DNA of 64,000 nt from Brugia malayi (Eukaryota; Nematoda; Chromadorea; Rhabditida; Onchocercidae): positions 886,001-950,000 of the forward strand of contig NW_025062477.1 in assembly GCF_000002995.4 (NCBI RefSeq), in the 5' to 3' direction. Under the pieces are notes generated by a model that saw only the letters and a list, made by a program, of their open reading frames with translations, had not been told where the DNA came from and did not search any database. This document shows, one piece after another, positions 13,730-27,850 of this stretch (the first letter of the stretch is position 1; every line of letters starts with the position of its first letter). The position numbers and the translations under genes were made by a program.

Positions 13730-15161
13730 ATGGCAACGTACTACACGCGAGCAGTGCAAAGGCTTTTTCCGTCTGTTGTCACATCGAAATCGTTGTTTAT
13801 TTCAATGTATCGCACCATCGTTATGTCAAAGCGCTCATTTTCTGGTATGTTACGAATTATTTTTTGTATTAACTGTTTAAAACTCATTAACAGTAATTAA
13901 ATTAGCTAGTTGTAACTTTTGTAGGAATATAGTTTAAGCTATCCAGTATATCTATTAGTTTGTTAATAGACAAGTTCATTCAAACGTCCACTTTATTTGT
14001 CCTTATCATACTTTCATTTTACCTAATTGTTCCTCTCTTATAAAGTATTAGGTAAATCTTACCCAATACTTTATACTATACTTTCTTACCTAATACTTTT
14101 TGGATTGTGAATTGTATATATTTTAGAAATATAAGTAGTTTTAAATCATTTAAAGAAAAGTATATTATCTTCAAAAGAATATTTATAGATCGGTATTACA
14201 CAAAGAAGCACGAATGGGTTATCATCGAAGGTAATACAGCAATTGTTGGAATCAGTGATTTTGCGCAGGTTTAGTACTTCTGACGGCTGGATTTGACAAG
14301 TTGTTAAAGGACTGATATTACATAGCATCTTGCTTTATAAGAATTCTTGCAGGGTATTATTTTTGGGCATTTAGGATTTCGGGATATTTTAGGATATCCA
14401 AGCATTACCTGTTGATCATGCATTCATCCCTATGCTGAACCAACAGTCACTCTATCACATTTAAATTTAATCATCCTTAAAAAGTACATTTTTATTAATT
14501 ACAAAATGGTTTCAGGCAGCACTTGGTGATATTGTTTATGCGGAACTGCCTGAAGTTGGAAAAGAATTGCATGCAGGTGATTCAGTTGGAGCAGTGGAAA
14601 GTGTAAAAGCAGCATCTGACATCTATTCACCTATTTCTGGAATAGTTACGGAAAAGAACATCGAAGTTGAAAGCAATCCATCATTGATCAATAAGTCTGC
14701 TATTGATAAAGGTACGAATGTTTTTAATCCACTATTTACAGTAAGTGAAAGAACATTTTCGATCATTCATTAGTTAAGAATTAATGATTTAACCATATAA
14801 GTAGGGAAAATAACTGTTTCTGCTTTTAACTTAACCGAAAAATGAAATATTAGGACGAGTTTTAAGAAAGGTTTATTTTTGAAGGAACCATACAGTTGCA
14901 TGAACTTAGCTTAAAGTTTATTGGATGTGATTTGTTTTTTACCCTGGATTACTGACTTTAATTCCTATTTCAAATTATCTTTGTTTGCTTGACACATTTT
15001 GGTCATTGTATCAGTGTGATGGAGTTTTGATAAACTATTATATATTTGTAGGTTGGTTGTACAAATTGAAAGTAAAAGATGTAAATGAATTGAAAGAACT
15101 GATGAATGAGACAGCTTATGAAGCATATAAGAAAATGGAAGAGCAAGAAGCTGCTCATTAG
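13730..15161 (+). CDS. GCSH: Glycine cleavage system H protein, mitochondrial
   Basis: This lipoyl-carrier protein shuttles the aminomethyl group between the P, T and L proteins of the mitochondrial glycine cleavage system. Exons 13730-13844, 14189-14268, 14516-14711 and 15052-15161 encode 166 aa. Residues 1 to about 40 are rich in Arg, Ser and Thr without acidic residues, as expected of a mitochondrial targeting peptide. The mature domain starts near YYTKKHEWV. The lipoylated lysine is K96 in [11 protein letters not shown], and SPISG follows. The C-terminus is [10 protein letters not shown] and then a helix. An in-frame upstream ATG at 13682 would add 16 acidic/polar residues before the presequence, so the ATG at 13730 is preferred. 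An AATAAA lies at 15619, but it is 460 bp past the stop and may not be the one used. Confidence 0.95.
14042..14099 (+). repeat. Inverted repeat (hairpin) in GCSH intron 1
   Basis: AAAGTATTAGGTAA at 14042-14055 is perfectly complementary in inverted orientation to TTACCTAATACTTT at 14086-14099, with a 30-nt loop that itself contains a near-copy of the right arm. It sits within the first intron. Confidence 0.85.
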
Positions 15162-18100
15162 ATATCTTAATGTCACTCAACCTAGCCGCTACTGTTTAAC
15201 TTTTTATCTCACTTTGTTAATGTATCTTTAGGGTTTTGTGAAATGTTAGAATAATTTAGCTGAAATGAGAGAGTTCGTTTGGAATATCGTTTACAAATTC
15301 CATAACTGATCATAATTAGGAAATAATTATATAGCTGAAGGTAAAAAGATTACTTGTGCAGATAATTTATCAGATTATGCAGATAATCAATCAAGTATTC
15401 CCAGACTTGTATTGTACTGTTGAAATTGTTGAATAGATAAATCTTCACTGTTGAGTTTTCAGTGATGAAATGATGCTGCTTAATACATATTATTTTATAT
15501 TGTTTTTCTCTTATGTTTTAGAAATATAATCTTAGGATTAAAATGATTTGTTTATATTTTACCTCCATTTGTTAACCTCATATTTCTCATTTCTTTTAAT
15601 TTCTTTATTTTTGTAAGCAATAAATCATTTTTTTTTTTCGTCCTTTTACCACCTATATATCATACACAACAATGAATCGATTGTGGGTTTGATGAGCGAT
15701 TTTCGCAAATAATTTATTTTGCTTCTGGTAATATTAACAAATTTGTTTTCTTATTAAGTCATTGTTTTAACTCACCTAGAAAAAATGATGGATTTAATAA
15801 TTTGGAAAGCTCTGATTGTTTAAAGTATTATGCGTACTTTTTAATGTCTATTCTTATAAACAAACACTCAATCAATAAGAGTATATTACTCAGATAATTC
15901 TCCTACTTATTGCATATCCTTTGGAAACAGTTCCAAATTACTGTTCTGATATTTTTATTTATCAAGTTTTTTTTTCAAATTTAAAATTTTTTTTAAAACT
16001 TTTTCTAAAATTTTTTTTTTTAAATTTAACATTTCACTACACAATTATCGAACTTTATTTTATCACTGGAAATACAGATAATTCACCCGTTAAAATTTGC
16101 CGAGCTACGGAAGTAATGAGCGTAATTAAATTTCCTGATTCTGAATATATTGTCGATTAAATTCTGTAATTTACTAGTGACCTAAAAGGTATGATTTCGA
16201 AGTTTCTTAAAATTTGTTTGCAACACACTGAAATTATTTGAGCAGTATTCCGGATTTGTAACTATCGATGTTGTTAAGTTATCCTGCTTTTTCATCTCAG
16301 TGATTTTTAAAATTAGTGTTTTCATAAAATTTAAGTTATTATTCGACACATCATGAAACACTTCGACGAATAACGATATAATAGAACAAAATGACATATT
16401 TTGTTTGAGTAAATGTTTCACTAACGTTAGACTTTATTAAAACATTTCCGATAATCGTTGATCATATTGTTAGTCTGTTTATGGAATATTGGAAAATTAG
16501 AAAATTTGTGAAATATTTTTATCATAAAATCATAAAATTTAGCACCAGTTATTGCAACGTATTCTAAATAATAAATTATATATATATAATAAGTAGAATA
16601 GAATGAATAAAATTTCCATCTATCATATAGATGAAGTAATAAAATTTGTTTAGGATATAGATGGAATAGGAAAGGTATAAACAGTTGACAAATGCATTTA
16701 CCTTTACGTCAGATGTATGAAATTTATATAGTTGCGGTATTTTTGATGTTTTTGATAAGATAACTGATGTTGCTTTACCGATTAGATATTGCTGGCGCTT
16801 TTTACCCTTTCACTATCATCTTGTATATATTTTATTTCAAATATTGCTAAAAATTCAAATTTTCCATAAATTAACTAAATTTGTTGAAAATTTAAACAAT
16901 AGCAAAATCTCAATATCACTCAAATATTACTGCTTCAAATTTAAAATAACCTACCGCATAAATTTCTTGGTTACTAATAAGATTGATGATCAGAGTAGTT
17001 CAAATAGTAAATTTAACTTGCATATATTGTGCAAGAGAAAATCAATTTTGCTATACTCTAAATTTTGTTTTTGATAATAAATGAAAATAAAGTAACAGAA
17101 TGAAAGAACAGAAATAGTAAATAAAAATGTGACATTTTAATATGAAATTTATGAAATACTATTACATTCTACATAATAAGTAAATATTACATAAACAAAC
17201 TTTAAAATTTTCTATATCTAAACATTGGTGCATTTAATTGATTTCTTATCTTGATTATCACTCAAATGATAATGTGCATTATTGATTGATAACTTTATAA
17301 TTTCATAAAGTTCATATTGTAGATCATTCCATATTTTCATTAATTTGTTAAGTAAGTAACAGTAATGCTATTTTCTCGCTTTCCTATAATTAATTAGTTT
17401 TTTGTGTATTGGTTTTCAAATAACAAATTTTTTTTTCTTTTTTTTTTGTTTTCCTCAGTGCTTTCCTTCTTGTGAATGTCATTTGTGCTTAAAAAAAAAA
17501 AAAAAAAAAGTTTGATAAAATTTGTTTAATACCTCTTTTTCGAAAAAAAATCCGAAAAATTTAATATTTATCTTAAGAACAAACTGTTTGTCTCAGAGGT
17601 ACTTTCTAACAGTTCGGAAAACAAATAATTTTTTTCTTTTTCGTCAAAAAAATCAACCATTTATATGAAGTTAATAAAAAATTATTACTCTATGATATTT
17701 AAATTTCCTGGTATGTTGCAGAAAATAAAGTAAAAAATTACTTTAATCATTTCCATTTATTTAATTTGAACAATTAATTAATGATCAAGTTGCTACACAG
17801 TAATCATCAATTCAAATAATTTGAAATGCAAATTATTTAATGGGTAAGTGATTTTGTTATAATTAATAAACGACCAAATTAATTAAGTGAAAAGATAATA
17901 CCTAGATTTGTCTTGAGTATGATATGATGTACTGATAAGAATTTGTTGGAAGATAACAAATCCAAATGCAATATTTATCTTCTTACTTGTAAACATATCT
18001 TACTTCTCTTCCTAAAGTAAACTTCCAAATTTATTAATTATGTTTTTTAGATTCCTAAGTTTATTAGGAAAATGTATTCCATCTAACAAAATGTATATTC

Positions 18101-20008
18101 TTATCATATCTATCGGTAAAATAAAATTTTTAATTTTTATTTTACATATCATTTTAATATGATTGAATAAACATTTTATTAAAGTATTTTAAATGTATGA
18201 AAAAAAAAGTAAACATTTGGGTTATAAGAAACAAAAAAAAAAAAAAAAAAAAAAAAAACGAAAAATGAAAAACGGAAAAGTAAATGAAATTTACCAATAT
18301 GAGTGAGTGTTAACTGAAAAGCTCTCAGCTGATTATTCGTCCGAAAGTAATTGCTAAAGTTAATAGAAAATATGGCAGTGATAAATAAGTGATAAATAAA
18401 TGATAAAATAGCTGCATTCAGTTATATTTAAAAGTCAGCTAATGCTTCAATGACATTATTAATTTAAACAGTTAAAAAAAATTTTCATTCGTAATAAACT
18501 AAAAAATGAAATAACTGTCAGTTAATTCAAATATCTTTTTTTTTTGCAAGTTTTTATTTTTACAAAAAAACAAAAATTAAAAGTTTGTGGCATATTTTTT
18601 TTTTAAAAAAAAAAAACAAATGACCCTGTACCTGTTTGCTAATTTAATTTGACCATATTGATTTATAATAATTAATTAGCAAAATGTGAATTGAATAATG
18701 CAAAATACTCGAAATAACAATCCAGATTAATTGGAATATAGAATTTTAGTAGGTTTCACGGGAAAAGGAAAACATCACAATATTGCCCATGCGGATAGAA
18801 TGACAAAAAAATTGGGAAAGAATAAACATATTAGTTCACAGTTATTTATGAATTTTAAATTTATTAAATTTGTCGCTAAAAATATTTGAAGTAATATTAG
18901 TTACAAAAAAAAAAAAAACCATTTAATGGTTTTAACAAAAATATGTTAGTTGGAAAAATTAAATTAATTTTATAATATAAGTATTCTGTTATAATTAAAA
19001 TATTTAAAAATTGTTAAAGCAAAATATGTAAATATTCTGATGAAAATTAATAAATGATAAATTAAACTTTATAAGTTATAAATAAGATTATTTTTTCTAA
19101 TTTCTCCAATCTATTAATAAAATTTATTTACAATTGAAAATTATTGTTGACAATTGTTTTGTATAAGAAAATAATTTGCAAATTATTCTTACCAACAACA
19201 TAAATTTCTCTTCCCTCTCTCTCTTTCTCCCTCCTGACCTACAGATTTAATTGAACTTTGACCCTAACCTAACAACAATTTCATTTGATTCCCATTCAAA
19301 AGATCAACATGGATAGTTAATGTTAATCTTGATAATCTCTAATCATTGTTCTTCAACTTTTTTTTAATTATTAATCTTGATCTCGAGATGAATAATGTTT
19401 CAACTATTCGGCACTTTTTATATCACACAAAAAATTAATTTCACTAGATTATTTAAAACAAAAAACTTTAATGATAACAATAATTCCTTCGCATTTATTT
19501 TTATACTACTATTTTTCTCAAATACTTCCAATTTTTCATTCAATTTCTCATAATTACAATATTATTTTACACTGTTACCGTAGCTTTTTTCTTCTTTCCG
19601 TTTTCTTTCCGATTTTTGATTTTTTAATTTTTAGTTATAAATAATTTTTAATCATAAATAAATGGAAATTATGAATTCAAATGAATGATAGTGTAAAAGT
19701 AAAATTAGTAAATAAAAAAAAGTCAACTAATCGTTTTATTTTAAAATTGTTCATTAATTAATTAATTTTTTAATTTAATATACATCACAACTTTGATATA
19801 AAATCAATAAACAAGCTTAGATGAAATGATAAAATTGTAAAATTATTACATTTAATTAATAATTAATGCATTCAAATTTTTTTTTCACTTTTTTATGTTC
19901 AAATGCAAAAGCAAAAAAAAAAAAAAAACAAATATTTCATAAACTTTTTTATTTATAAAAGCATCACATGAAAAAATTTTTCACATAAATTTTCTTTTAA
20001 ATTACTTG

Positions 20009-20047
<39 letters not shown>

Positions 20048-21201
20048 AAAAAAAAAACAAAAAGGAAGCAAAAATGACAGAGAAAAAGAAGAAGAAAAAA
20101 TTAAATTAAATTATTATTAAATTCTAATGAAGACGAAAAATTTCTAAAAATTATGGCAAAAATTTAACAGAACAGTAGTTTTGATAGATTTTTGACAGGA
20201 ATTGAAAAGAATTTAAAATGATATATTGCTGGAGGTATAATATAAATGATTGATCCAAAAAAAAAAAAAAAAAAGAAAGAAAAATTGTGAATTAGTTGAT
20301 GATTCTTCATCCTGAATAATATCAAAGATAAATAAAAAATGTAAGTATGTGAAGATAGATTCGAATAAACCTGTTATCAGCATCATTATAAAAGTTATCA
20401 ATCATGATTGATGATAATAAGATTGAAGATATCATTTTATTACATACAATTTGCTAGTGAATAGTGAAATTGTCATTAGATGTCAACTTCGCTGTTTATT
20501 TTTTTTTTTTTTATTTGTATTTATTCCCTTTTTTTTTTTCTTTCACATTTTACTATTTTATTTATTTTGGAAAAATAAAATTTAAAAATAAAACTGAAAT
20601 AAAAGATGAAATTGAGGCAAACTTTAGAATTATCATTAACTGTCATAATTAATATTTATCTTTTTCAAAATAATTTAAAATTGAAAGAAAGATTATGGAT
20701 AAATTTTAATTATTTAAATGACTGAAATTAACTAATAACAAACATTCTTTTTATTTCTGATAACAAAAAGTTTGAATTGATAATAAATATTGTTGTTTTT
20801 AGTAAATCTAATTAATGACAAAATTATTTATAATTAATTAATATTATTTGATATTCAACAGTTAGCAACTAATAAATGAGTAAATTAATTTAATTTCACA
20901 TATTTCATTGCCTTTTTTTTTTCTTTCTAACAATGCAAGCATATTGGAAATATTTTTATTAATAATAAATAAGAAATTAGGCTTACAAAATTTACGTTAC
21001 GTTTAATTTATATTATTTTCATAGTTTTTTAATCATTTTTTTTAAAGATAAAATAAACGTTAATACATAAATAATCTGTTAATATTATCACATTTCATTA
21101 ATTTTTACAAAATTAACCAAAAAATATATTCGAAAAAGACTTAATTACTATTTCATTTCAAATTTGAAATTTCCACTTTTCATAATAAACTATTCATTAA
21201 T
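15162..21201. other. Gene-poor AT-rich region (about 6 kb)
   Basis: I see no supportable exon on either strand. The region consists of A/T-rich sequence with many homopolymers, the longest being 34 As at 20013-20046 and about 26 As near 18233-18258. The open frames at 15921, 16182, 16844, 20213 and 20464 translate to low-complexity Phe/Ile/Lys/Asn-rich peptides without splice context. The left end holds the GCSH 3' UTR and the right end the 3' UTR of the homeobox gene. Regulatory DNA or non-coding RNA cannot be excluded. Confidence 0.55.
20013..20046 (+). repeat. Poly(A) tract, 34 nt
   Basis: This uninterrupted run of 34 adenines is followed by further A-rich sequence to about 20064. There is no preceding retroposon or coding remnant that would make it a retrocopy tail. 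Confidence 0.95.
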
Positions 21202-24200
21202 TTACACATTTATATTAGGTATATTATTAGCATAAATGTTTTTCTGTTCACTATGAACTCCTCCTCCTTGTAGTTCATTATCAGGAAATGATTGTGTACC
21301 ACTAATTCCTGAACCGGTAACACTTGCATACGTATTTGCCGTAGGCGTTGCCGTTGGCAAATATCCGAAACAGAAAGATGAAGGTGTTTTCATAACCTAG
21401 AAAAATGATTGAATTATTTATTTATCAAATGAAGCAGTGATTATAGCACTAATTTTTTTTTTTTTTAAAAAGTATAAATTATGTCGAGTAAATAAGTCTA
21501 TAAAATTAACTTAAGATTTTAAAAGTTAAGTTAGGAAACGACTAAACATCAAATTCTCAATTCGAGAAAAATATTTAATACGTTAACGTGAGTTAGTCAG
21601 TATGTTAAAAAATTTAGTCTAAAATTGAAATAAGATAAAAAGTTGAGAAGAGTAGATTTGAAATATAAAAATTATATATGTATGAATGAGACTGAAATCA
21701 AAAGATTAAACTTTTAACTAGTAAGTAACCAATTAGTTTGCTGAATCCAACACACACACACACACACATACGTACACGTACACGTATACACATACACGCA
21801 CACACGTCATATATACACGGATGTAAGCGTAATGAAATGGTTAGACATTTGGAATAAGACAAATAATAAGCAGAATAATGTAAACAAAGACAGAATATAA
21901 AGAGAAATATATAACAAACCATATCTGAACCCGGTAAACCATTTGGTTGCGGAACAAATGGATGCATTAGACCAGAAAAATCATCCGGATGAGTCATCCA
22001 TGCCCATGACGGTATTCCTGGCGTACTGTGCCGCACAGGTGGTAAATCAGCAATTGCGCTACTTTCTGCCTTATCTTGACGACGCCATTTAGCACGTCGA
22101 TTTTGGAACCATACCTAGAAAAATAAATTTGATAAATTGAAGACAAATTAAATTAATTCGAAGAATTCACTTTAATTTATTAATTTTTAATTTAATTCTC
22201 TAATGGTTTCATTTTTTGATTTTCATAATGCTTATTGATTTATTAATGCTTAACTCAATGAGATGTTTAAATGAAAATTAACATTTGCAGTTTTTTAGTA
22301 AATTTGATGCTTTAAGTTTGTTAATTACTATTAATTATTGGCATATCATTCAATACTTCTTTATAGCATAGCTTTCAAAGAAAAAAAAAAAAAACAAAGA
22401 AAGAAGTAAAAACCATCCCATTATATTCCTATAACCCAAATAGTTTGTCAATTCAATAGAAATTTTTTTTTCTTTTTTTGTCCATTTTGTAGACATAAAT
22501 TTTTGGGAATTTATGGCTAATTCGGATTAACCAACCAATCTTAATGGGAATTAATCGGAAAGAAGTCGGAAAAGTCTGAAAAGATTTGTCATTATGTCAT
22601 TGTTTTGGTGTATGGAAGAAATGGGCTAAAGAAGGAAATAACAATTAGATGTGACAGTTTGAAGGGATGAAATTTGAGATTATTTGGTACTCTCTCACAA
22701 TCACTACTTGGTAGATTAATTAATGAGTAGAAATAAGACAAGCAGATTACCCCTTTTCTGGAAGGTCATACATGTCATCAGCTGATGATGATGACCATAA
22801 ATGTCATGTTTTCATTAAAAAATAAATTCATTCCAGTTCGTTTATTCCTACATTTAATCATTCCATTTAAACTTTAAGATTGTCATAAAGATTTCTACAG
22901 AAGATAAAATTAAAAAGTTTCAGAATTCCAAAAGTATCACAATATAACGTTTAGTTGATTTAAAGTTTTAAATGCAATGTTTTGGAACTCAAAAGTATTT
23001 GTTCTAATTTTATATAAAACTATTAAATAGTGATAAACTTACAAATGCTTAGCTTTTTAAAAGATTAAAAAAAATAATAATAAAATTAAAGATAACATCA
23101 AATATATGTAATAAATTGCTAGAGGAAGAAGAAAATATAAAAATAAGAAATGAAATGAATAATTAACCTGGACACGAACTTCAGGAAGTTTCACTTTTTG
23201 AGCCAATAACTAAAAATATAATAAAATAAAAAAAAGATCTTTTTTACTATAAAATTTAAAGTGATAAAGTGCTATTTTAAAAAAATTTGAAGGATTGCTT
23301 GCTAATAGTTTTGCCTTAAATTGAAATATTTTCATTTCAAAAAGTAATAGAATAGGGACAAATATAAATTTCTAATTTTTGTTTGAAATAGTTTAAGAGA
23401 AAAATCATTTATCATTGTTGCAACAATATCATTCATTGAAAAACTGTAATTGAACTACAACTTAACTACAACTATAGCAATTCAAGTATGAATTCAAGTA
23501 CAGTAATTCAAAATTTAATCAAATTAAGAAGAGAGAGTAAAATTTAGGAATTTCATCGAATAACATACCTCCCTGGCATAAACATCAGGATAATGGCATC
23601 TTTCAAAAGCTTGCTCTAATTCATGAAGCTGAAATGTTGTAAACGTGGTCCTATTGCGCCTCTGTTTCTTTGACTCTCTGAAATAGAAATCACCGAACTT
23701 TCTCAATAAAATATTTTCCCGGAAAACCATCTAGAAATCATAAATATTATAAATATTGCTATTAAAGGAAAAAAAAATAAAGTATTTCATTTTTTTTCTG
23801 AAATGAACAAAATTTTGAATAAAAATCTAAGTACAAAAAACTTTTATTTAAATTTTTAGTTTAATTTCTTTTAATTTAAATTTTTGGTTGAATATTGAAA
23901 TTTAAAAAAAATAACAAACGATGAAGATGAACAAATTTTGTAGATCTCTAAGTTTAAACTTCAATTAAAAATTTAAATATAATTTAAATAAACCAAACTA
24001 AGCGTGAGTTCTGCATATCATTGAATTGATAAGTGTTTTTTAAGAGCTGATTTTTGGATTTAGTGATTTTTAATATGCTATTATGATCATAACTAACTTA
24101 TACTTATTATTATAATATACTTAGAATTTACACTATGTTTATTAAAAGTTGTAACTAAACCTAAATGAAGAGAGCACTGCTAATAAGGGAATTTGGTGAT

Positions 24201-24814
24201 ATTAATGCTTACAATGTAAAATATTTAGAAAATTGTGAATGTTTGGATGCAGAAAAGTAGATGTTAATAAAAGTATGTCAAGAAGGTAAAGAAGTACTGA
24301 CAAAGTTATTTTAAGAATAATTCATCTAGTAAGACATTAAAATCTAAACAAGTGAGTTAATTAATTAATTAATCAAATAATTAATTAATTAAACAATAAA
24401 GATAAATAAATCCTTTAAAGTCTGAAGTTTAAATTTTAGTTAAAAATTTAAATTCAAATCCAAATTTAATTCATTTTCTCATCAATGGAGATGCTTAGAA
24501 TTTTTAAACATATAAAATTTCTGACAATGATTGTACTATAATTTTTTTTTTCGTTATACTGGAAAAAGAAAATTACTAACTAACCTATCCCTACGTTTGT
24601 TAGCATCACTATGTTGTTGTTGATGTGTTCCTGATGTTACTGAAGTAGTAATCAAATCCGGAATTTTTACATGTCCATGTTGTATTTCTGAAAATTTTCC
24701 TTCTTTCAAATATTCCATTTTCTTGCTAATCATCACGACATTTATTTTATGATAAAAATGTCCATATTTTATTTGAAAACGATTAAATTTACAATCAACA
24801 TATGAACCATTCAT
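21202..24814 (-). CDS. ceh-8: Paired-like homeobox transcription factor, Rx/RAX type (ceh-8-like)
   Basis: This is a nuclear sequence-specific DNA-binding regulator. Exons in transcript order: 24585-24814, 23569-23677, 23168-23209, 21920-22114, 21202-21396, giving 256 aa in one frame. The homeodomain spans about residues 82-141. It begins [19 protein letters not shown], continues [10 protein letters not shown] and [10 protein letters not shown], and ends [15 protein letters not shown]. Gln at homeodomain position 50 and the RRNRTTFTT start are typical of the Rx/RAX group. An intron splits VRVQ from VWFQN, the classic paired-class position. The C-terminal tail is rich in Pro, Ser, Thr and Gly, with no recognisable OAR/paired tail, and I see no N-terminal octapeptide. 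Exon 1 also contains a strong acceptor-like TTTTCAG, so the first part of the model and the start ATG are uncertain and more 5' exons may exist. An Alx/Drgx-type relative is less likely. Confidence 0.85.
21749..21806 (+). repeat. (CA)n-type microsatellite in the last ceh-8 intron
   Basis: About 22 bp of pure CA repeat is followed by degenerate CACGTA/CATACA units, within the last intron of the homeobox gene. Confidence 0.9.
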
Positions 24815-27800
24815 ACTTTTAAAATAAATTGATACAAGCTTATCTGTTATGATATTTAGATTGTTATCACATTAATCATACTAATTAGAATTAATTGAAA
24901 ATTGTATGAAATTTTTGCGTAAAAGATAACCGACCATTTCGTTGTATCAATGAGCTAATAGAATGATGATGATGATGACTTGTACTAGTTAATAGAGCAC
25001 TACTACCGCACAACTCATCCATCATTTAGCAACCATAATCATCTTGATTGCCATCCATCTATCCATTCATCCAGACAACCACAATTTGTCACATCATTTC
25101 ATGGATACGGTAGCAGAGGTTGGGGAGGAGGCGGAGATAGGTAATCTTATTGGTTGAATGAAAAAGGAGAACGATGTGTCATAGAATGGAACTATTTTAG
25201 GAAAATGCTAATCCAATTATCACTTTTGACGATATGCTTTAAAGAGAAGAGAAGAGCATTTCGTCAAATTATTCACCTCAGTTTAAGTCATATTGCTATG
25301 CATTATCAATTAGTACAATTACATTTGAAATAGCATAAAAATGAGAGAGATTGAAAGAGAAAAATACGATCAACATCATACCTGTTAAAATGGATTGTTG
25401 CTGGTTCTTAATGGATTCCATAGATGGAAGGAGGAAAGTCAAAGGGAGAACGACAGGTATATGAAATGTAGGACATTTGATGACAATAAGGTCTTCTAAC
25501 TCTTTTATGAACTATTACTGTATCATTCATTCATTATCATTGCTTCTTTGTATTTAAAAGTTTTTTTTTTTTTCTCTCTCTCTCTCTCCCTCTCCCACTT
25601 TGTCTTCCTTTAGTGTAACGAAACTAAAATTAATTTCACTTTTTTTTTTTAATATGGAATTATAAGATAAATGGAAGGAAAATGATTGACTAATAATTTA
25701 ATGGGTAAATAAGTAAAAAAAGTTTAAACCTATTATTTTATTGAATAAATGCAATTGTTGTAAATAAACAATATCGAAAAAAAATACTCATTAATTAGTA
25801 ATTATTTGATTAGTAATGATTTGACATTATTACTGTTTTAAAGTAGAATGAATTGGAGGAAACATATTTCAAATGGTAATGACAATCTTTAATCCTTAAA
25901 AAATTAATAAATTCTTTCTTGAAATATGTTTGATTAATAAGATGAACAAATAACTTAGGCTATGGTAAACTTGTAATTATAAAAGTTAGTGGGGCTGAGG
26001 AAAAATTTACCATTATTAACTTAGTCTAGGCTTGTTTGACGGTTCTAAAATCTAATTAGACTATTAAAAGTTTAATTTATTATTGGTAAGCATAGCAAAG
26101 TCCAATCTACGAAATTGTTGTTACAATCAATTAAGGTAAAATTTCGAAGAGGAAAGAAACTCAATTTAGTTTCTCGAATTGACTCTTTTTATTTTTCGCT
26201 ACCACTTAATAGCCATTTGATTAGTCTTTTCACATTTTTTTTCTTGCAATTATTTTTAAAAGAAGTAAATATTAATAATAGTAACAAGAAATAAAAACCT
26301 AAGTTGTACTAAATAATAATTTCAAAATTATGCTTTCTCATGCGTTATTTTTTATTATTTAAACATAAATTGTTGAAATTCACATGAAAGGTTGAAGCCG
26401 AAATCAAAATAGGCAATTTACTGATGGAGTACGCTACCTGTGAATAGTAATCAAGGTTACCGTAAATATGCCATATGTCGACTTATAATTCATTTTAGAG
26501 CCCTTTTTTTTTCCTCGAATTGTTAGCACAAAAAAAAAAAGCAAAATAAATAAATAAATAAATAAGCTAAAGATTAGAACCTCTTCAATTCCTGTAAAAA
26601 ATAAATAAACCCTATGTACAACCATTATCTCTTCATATTACTAGTCTTTGTTTTTTCATATAACTCTCACCAAAATGTAAAACATTTTTCTAAAATTCAA
26701 AAAATTTTAATTAAAATATGTCATCATCATCATCATCATCATCACCTACTTTTCATTTCAACTTCCTCTTTATCCATAAGCTAACAATCATTTTAACAGC
26801 ATTACAATACAGTATAAAATCTTAAATTAAAATACTTCAGTAATGACTAAGGTCAAATTAGTTGTATACATGAGACAACAATTACGAAAGAGATTTCCGA
26901 GATCAAAACATAAAAATGAAACTTATTATAAGAGAGATTCGATCACCCACAATACAATAAAAGATATATATATACATTTATTGAGACTAGTATACAAATG
27001 AAAAATCACGATTGAACAAATGAACAACTATCACACATACATACACATAAATCACGTAAACATACACGTAAATACACGCATACACATATACAAACAACAA
27101 ATAAATAAACATCACTTGAAACATAGTTATATTTAAATAAATTCGAAGTGCGTTGGTCTATCGAACACGAACATAACTATCTGCCATACCATACCTAAAG
27201 AAATTAAAGTGCATTGGATACATTAACTGTATGAAAGAACAATTTTCCAAAAAAAAAAACTTTCACTGATTGACTATTAATTAAAAAATTTCTGATTTAT
27301 AGCAAAGTTAATATTTGTTTCATAACACCACCAGTAGGAAATTTATGTGGAAATTCAATCACAGCACAAAAAATTCAATTTAAAAATGAGAATCATTGAA
27401 GAAGAAAGATGGACAAATGAACGAAAATAAATGTGATTAAAAATATTTTGACATTTAAACACACGAAACAATAACAATAAATTCGTAAGGAAAACAACGA
27501 TGAGCGTAATTTCTTAAACTTCAGATTGGGTAAGTTTGATTTAAGAAAGTCATATATTCAATTAAGCTGAATTAATGTTTGAAAGTTAAACACACAGGAA
27601 AGGGAAAAGGGTTTTATAAACTAGGTTGCTAATTTAACCTGAGATTTATGAATTTAAAACTATGTACTAAGACATATGAAAGTGTAAAGATTTAGGTTTT
27701 TCAGATTTATTCAGTCATATCGCAGTTACCGATATTTCAAATTTATGAAATGTCAAGTGTCACAGTTATTCACACTATGTTCCATATTCAGAAGCAATTG

Positions 27801-27850
27801 ATAATAAAATCCACAGAAAGGCGATTTACATATTTTCGTTTTTGATCAAA
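24815..27850. other. Upstream region of the ceh-8-like gene and downstream region of ccpp-1
   Basis: No exon is firmly supported. A slightly GC-richer patch at about 25080-25150 reads on the minus strand as a short proline-rich peptide, but it has no convincing splice sites. Microsatellites include a CT-rich tract at about 25574-25600, ATG/CAT trinucleotides near 24964-24980 and (CAT)n at 26721-26742, and a CA/TA-rich stretch at 27031-27085. Promoter and enhancer elements of the homeobox gene are expected here but cannot be read by eye. Confidence 0.5.
26721..26742 (+). repeat. (CAT)n trinucleotide repeat
   Basis: Seven consecutive CAT units in non-coding DNA between ceh-8-like and ccpp-1. 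Confidence 0.9.

Noticed and set aside
20013..20064. Long poly(A) as the tail of a retrocopy or LINE/SINE
   Set aside because: No coding remnant, target-site duplication or element body precedes it, and similar A-runs occur throughout the window.
25080..25150. Proline-rich minus-strand peptide as an upstream ceh-8 exon
   Set aside because: No convincing donor or acceptor and no homeobox-gene motif such as the octapeptide.
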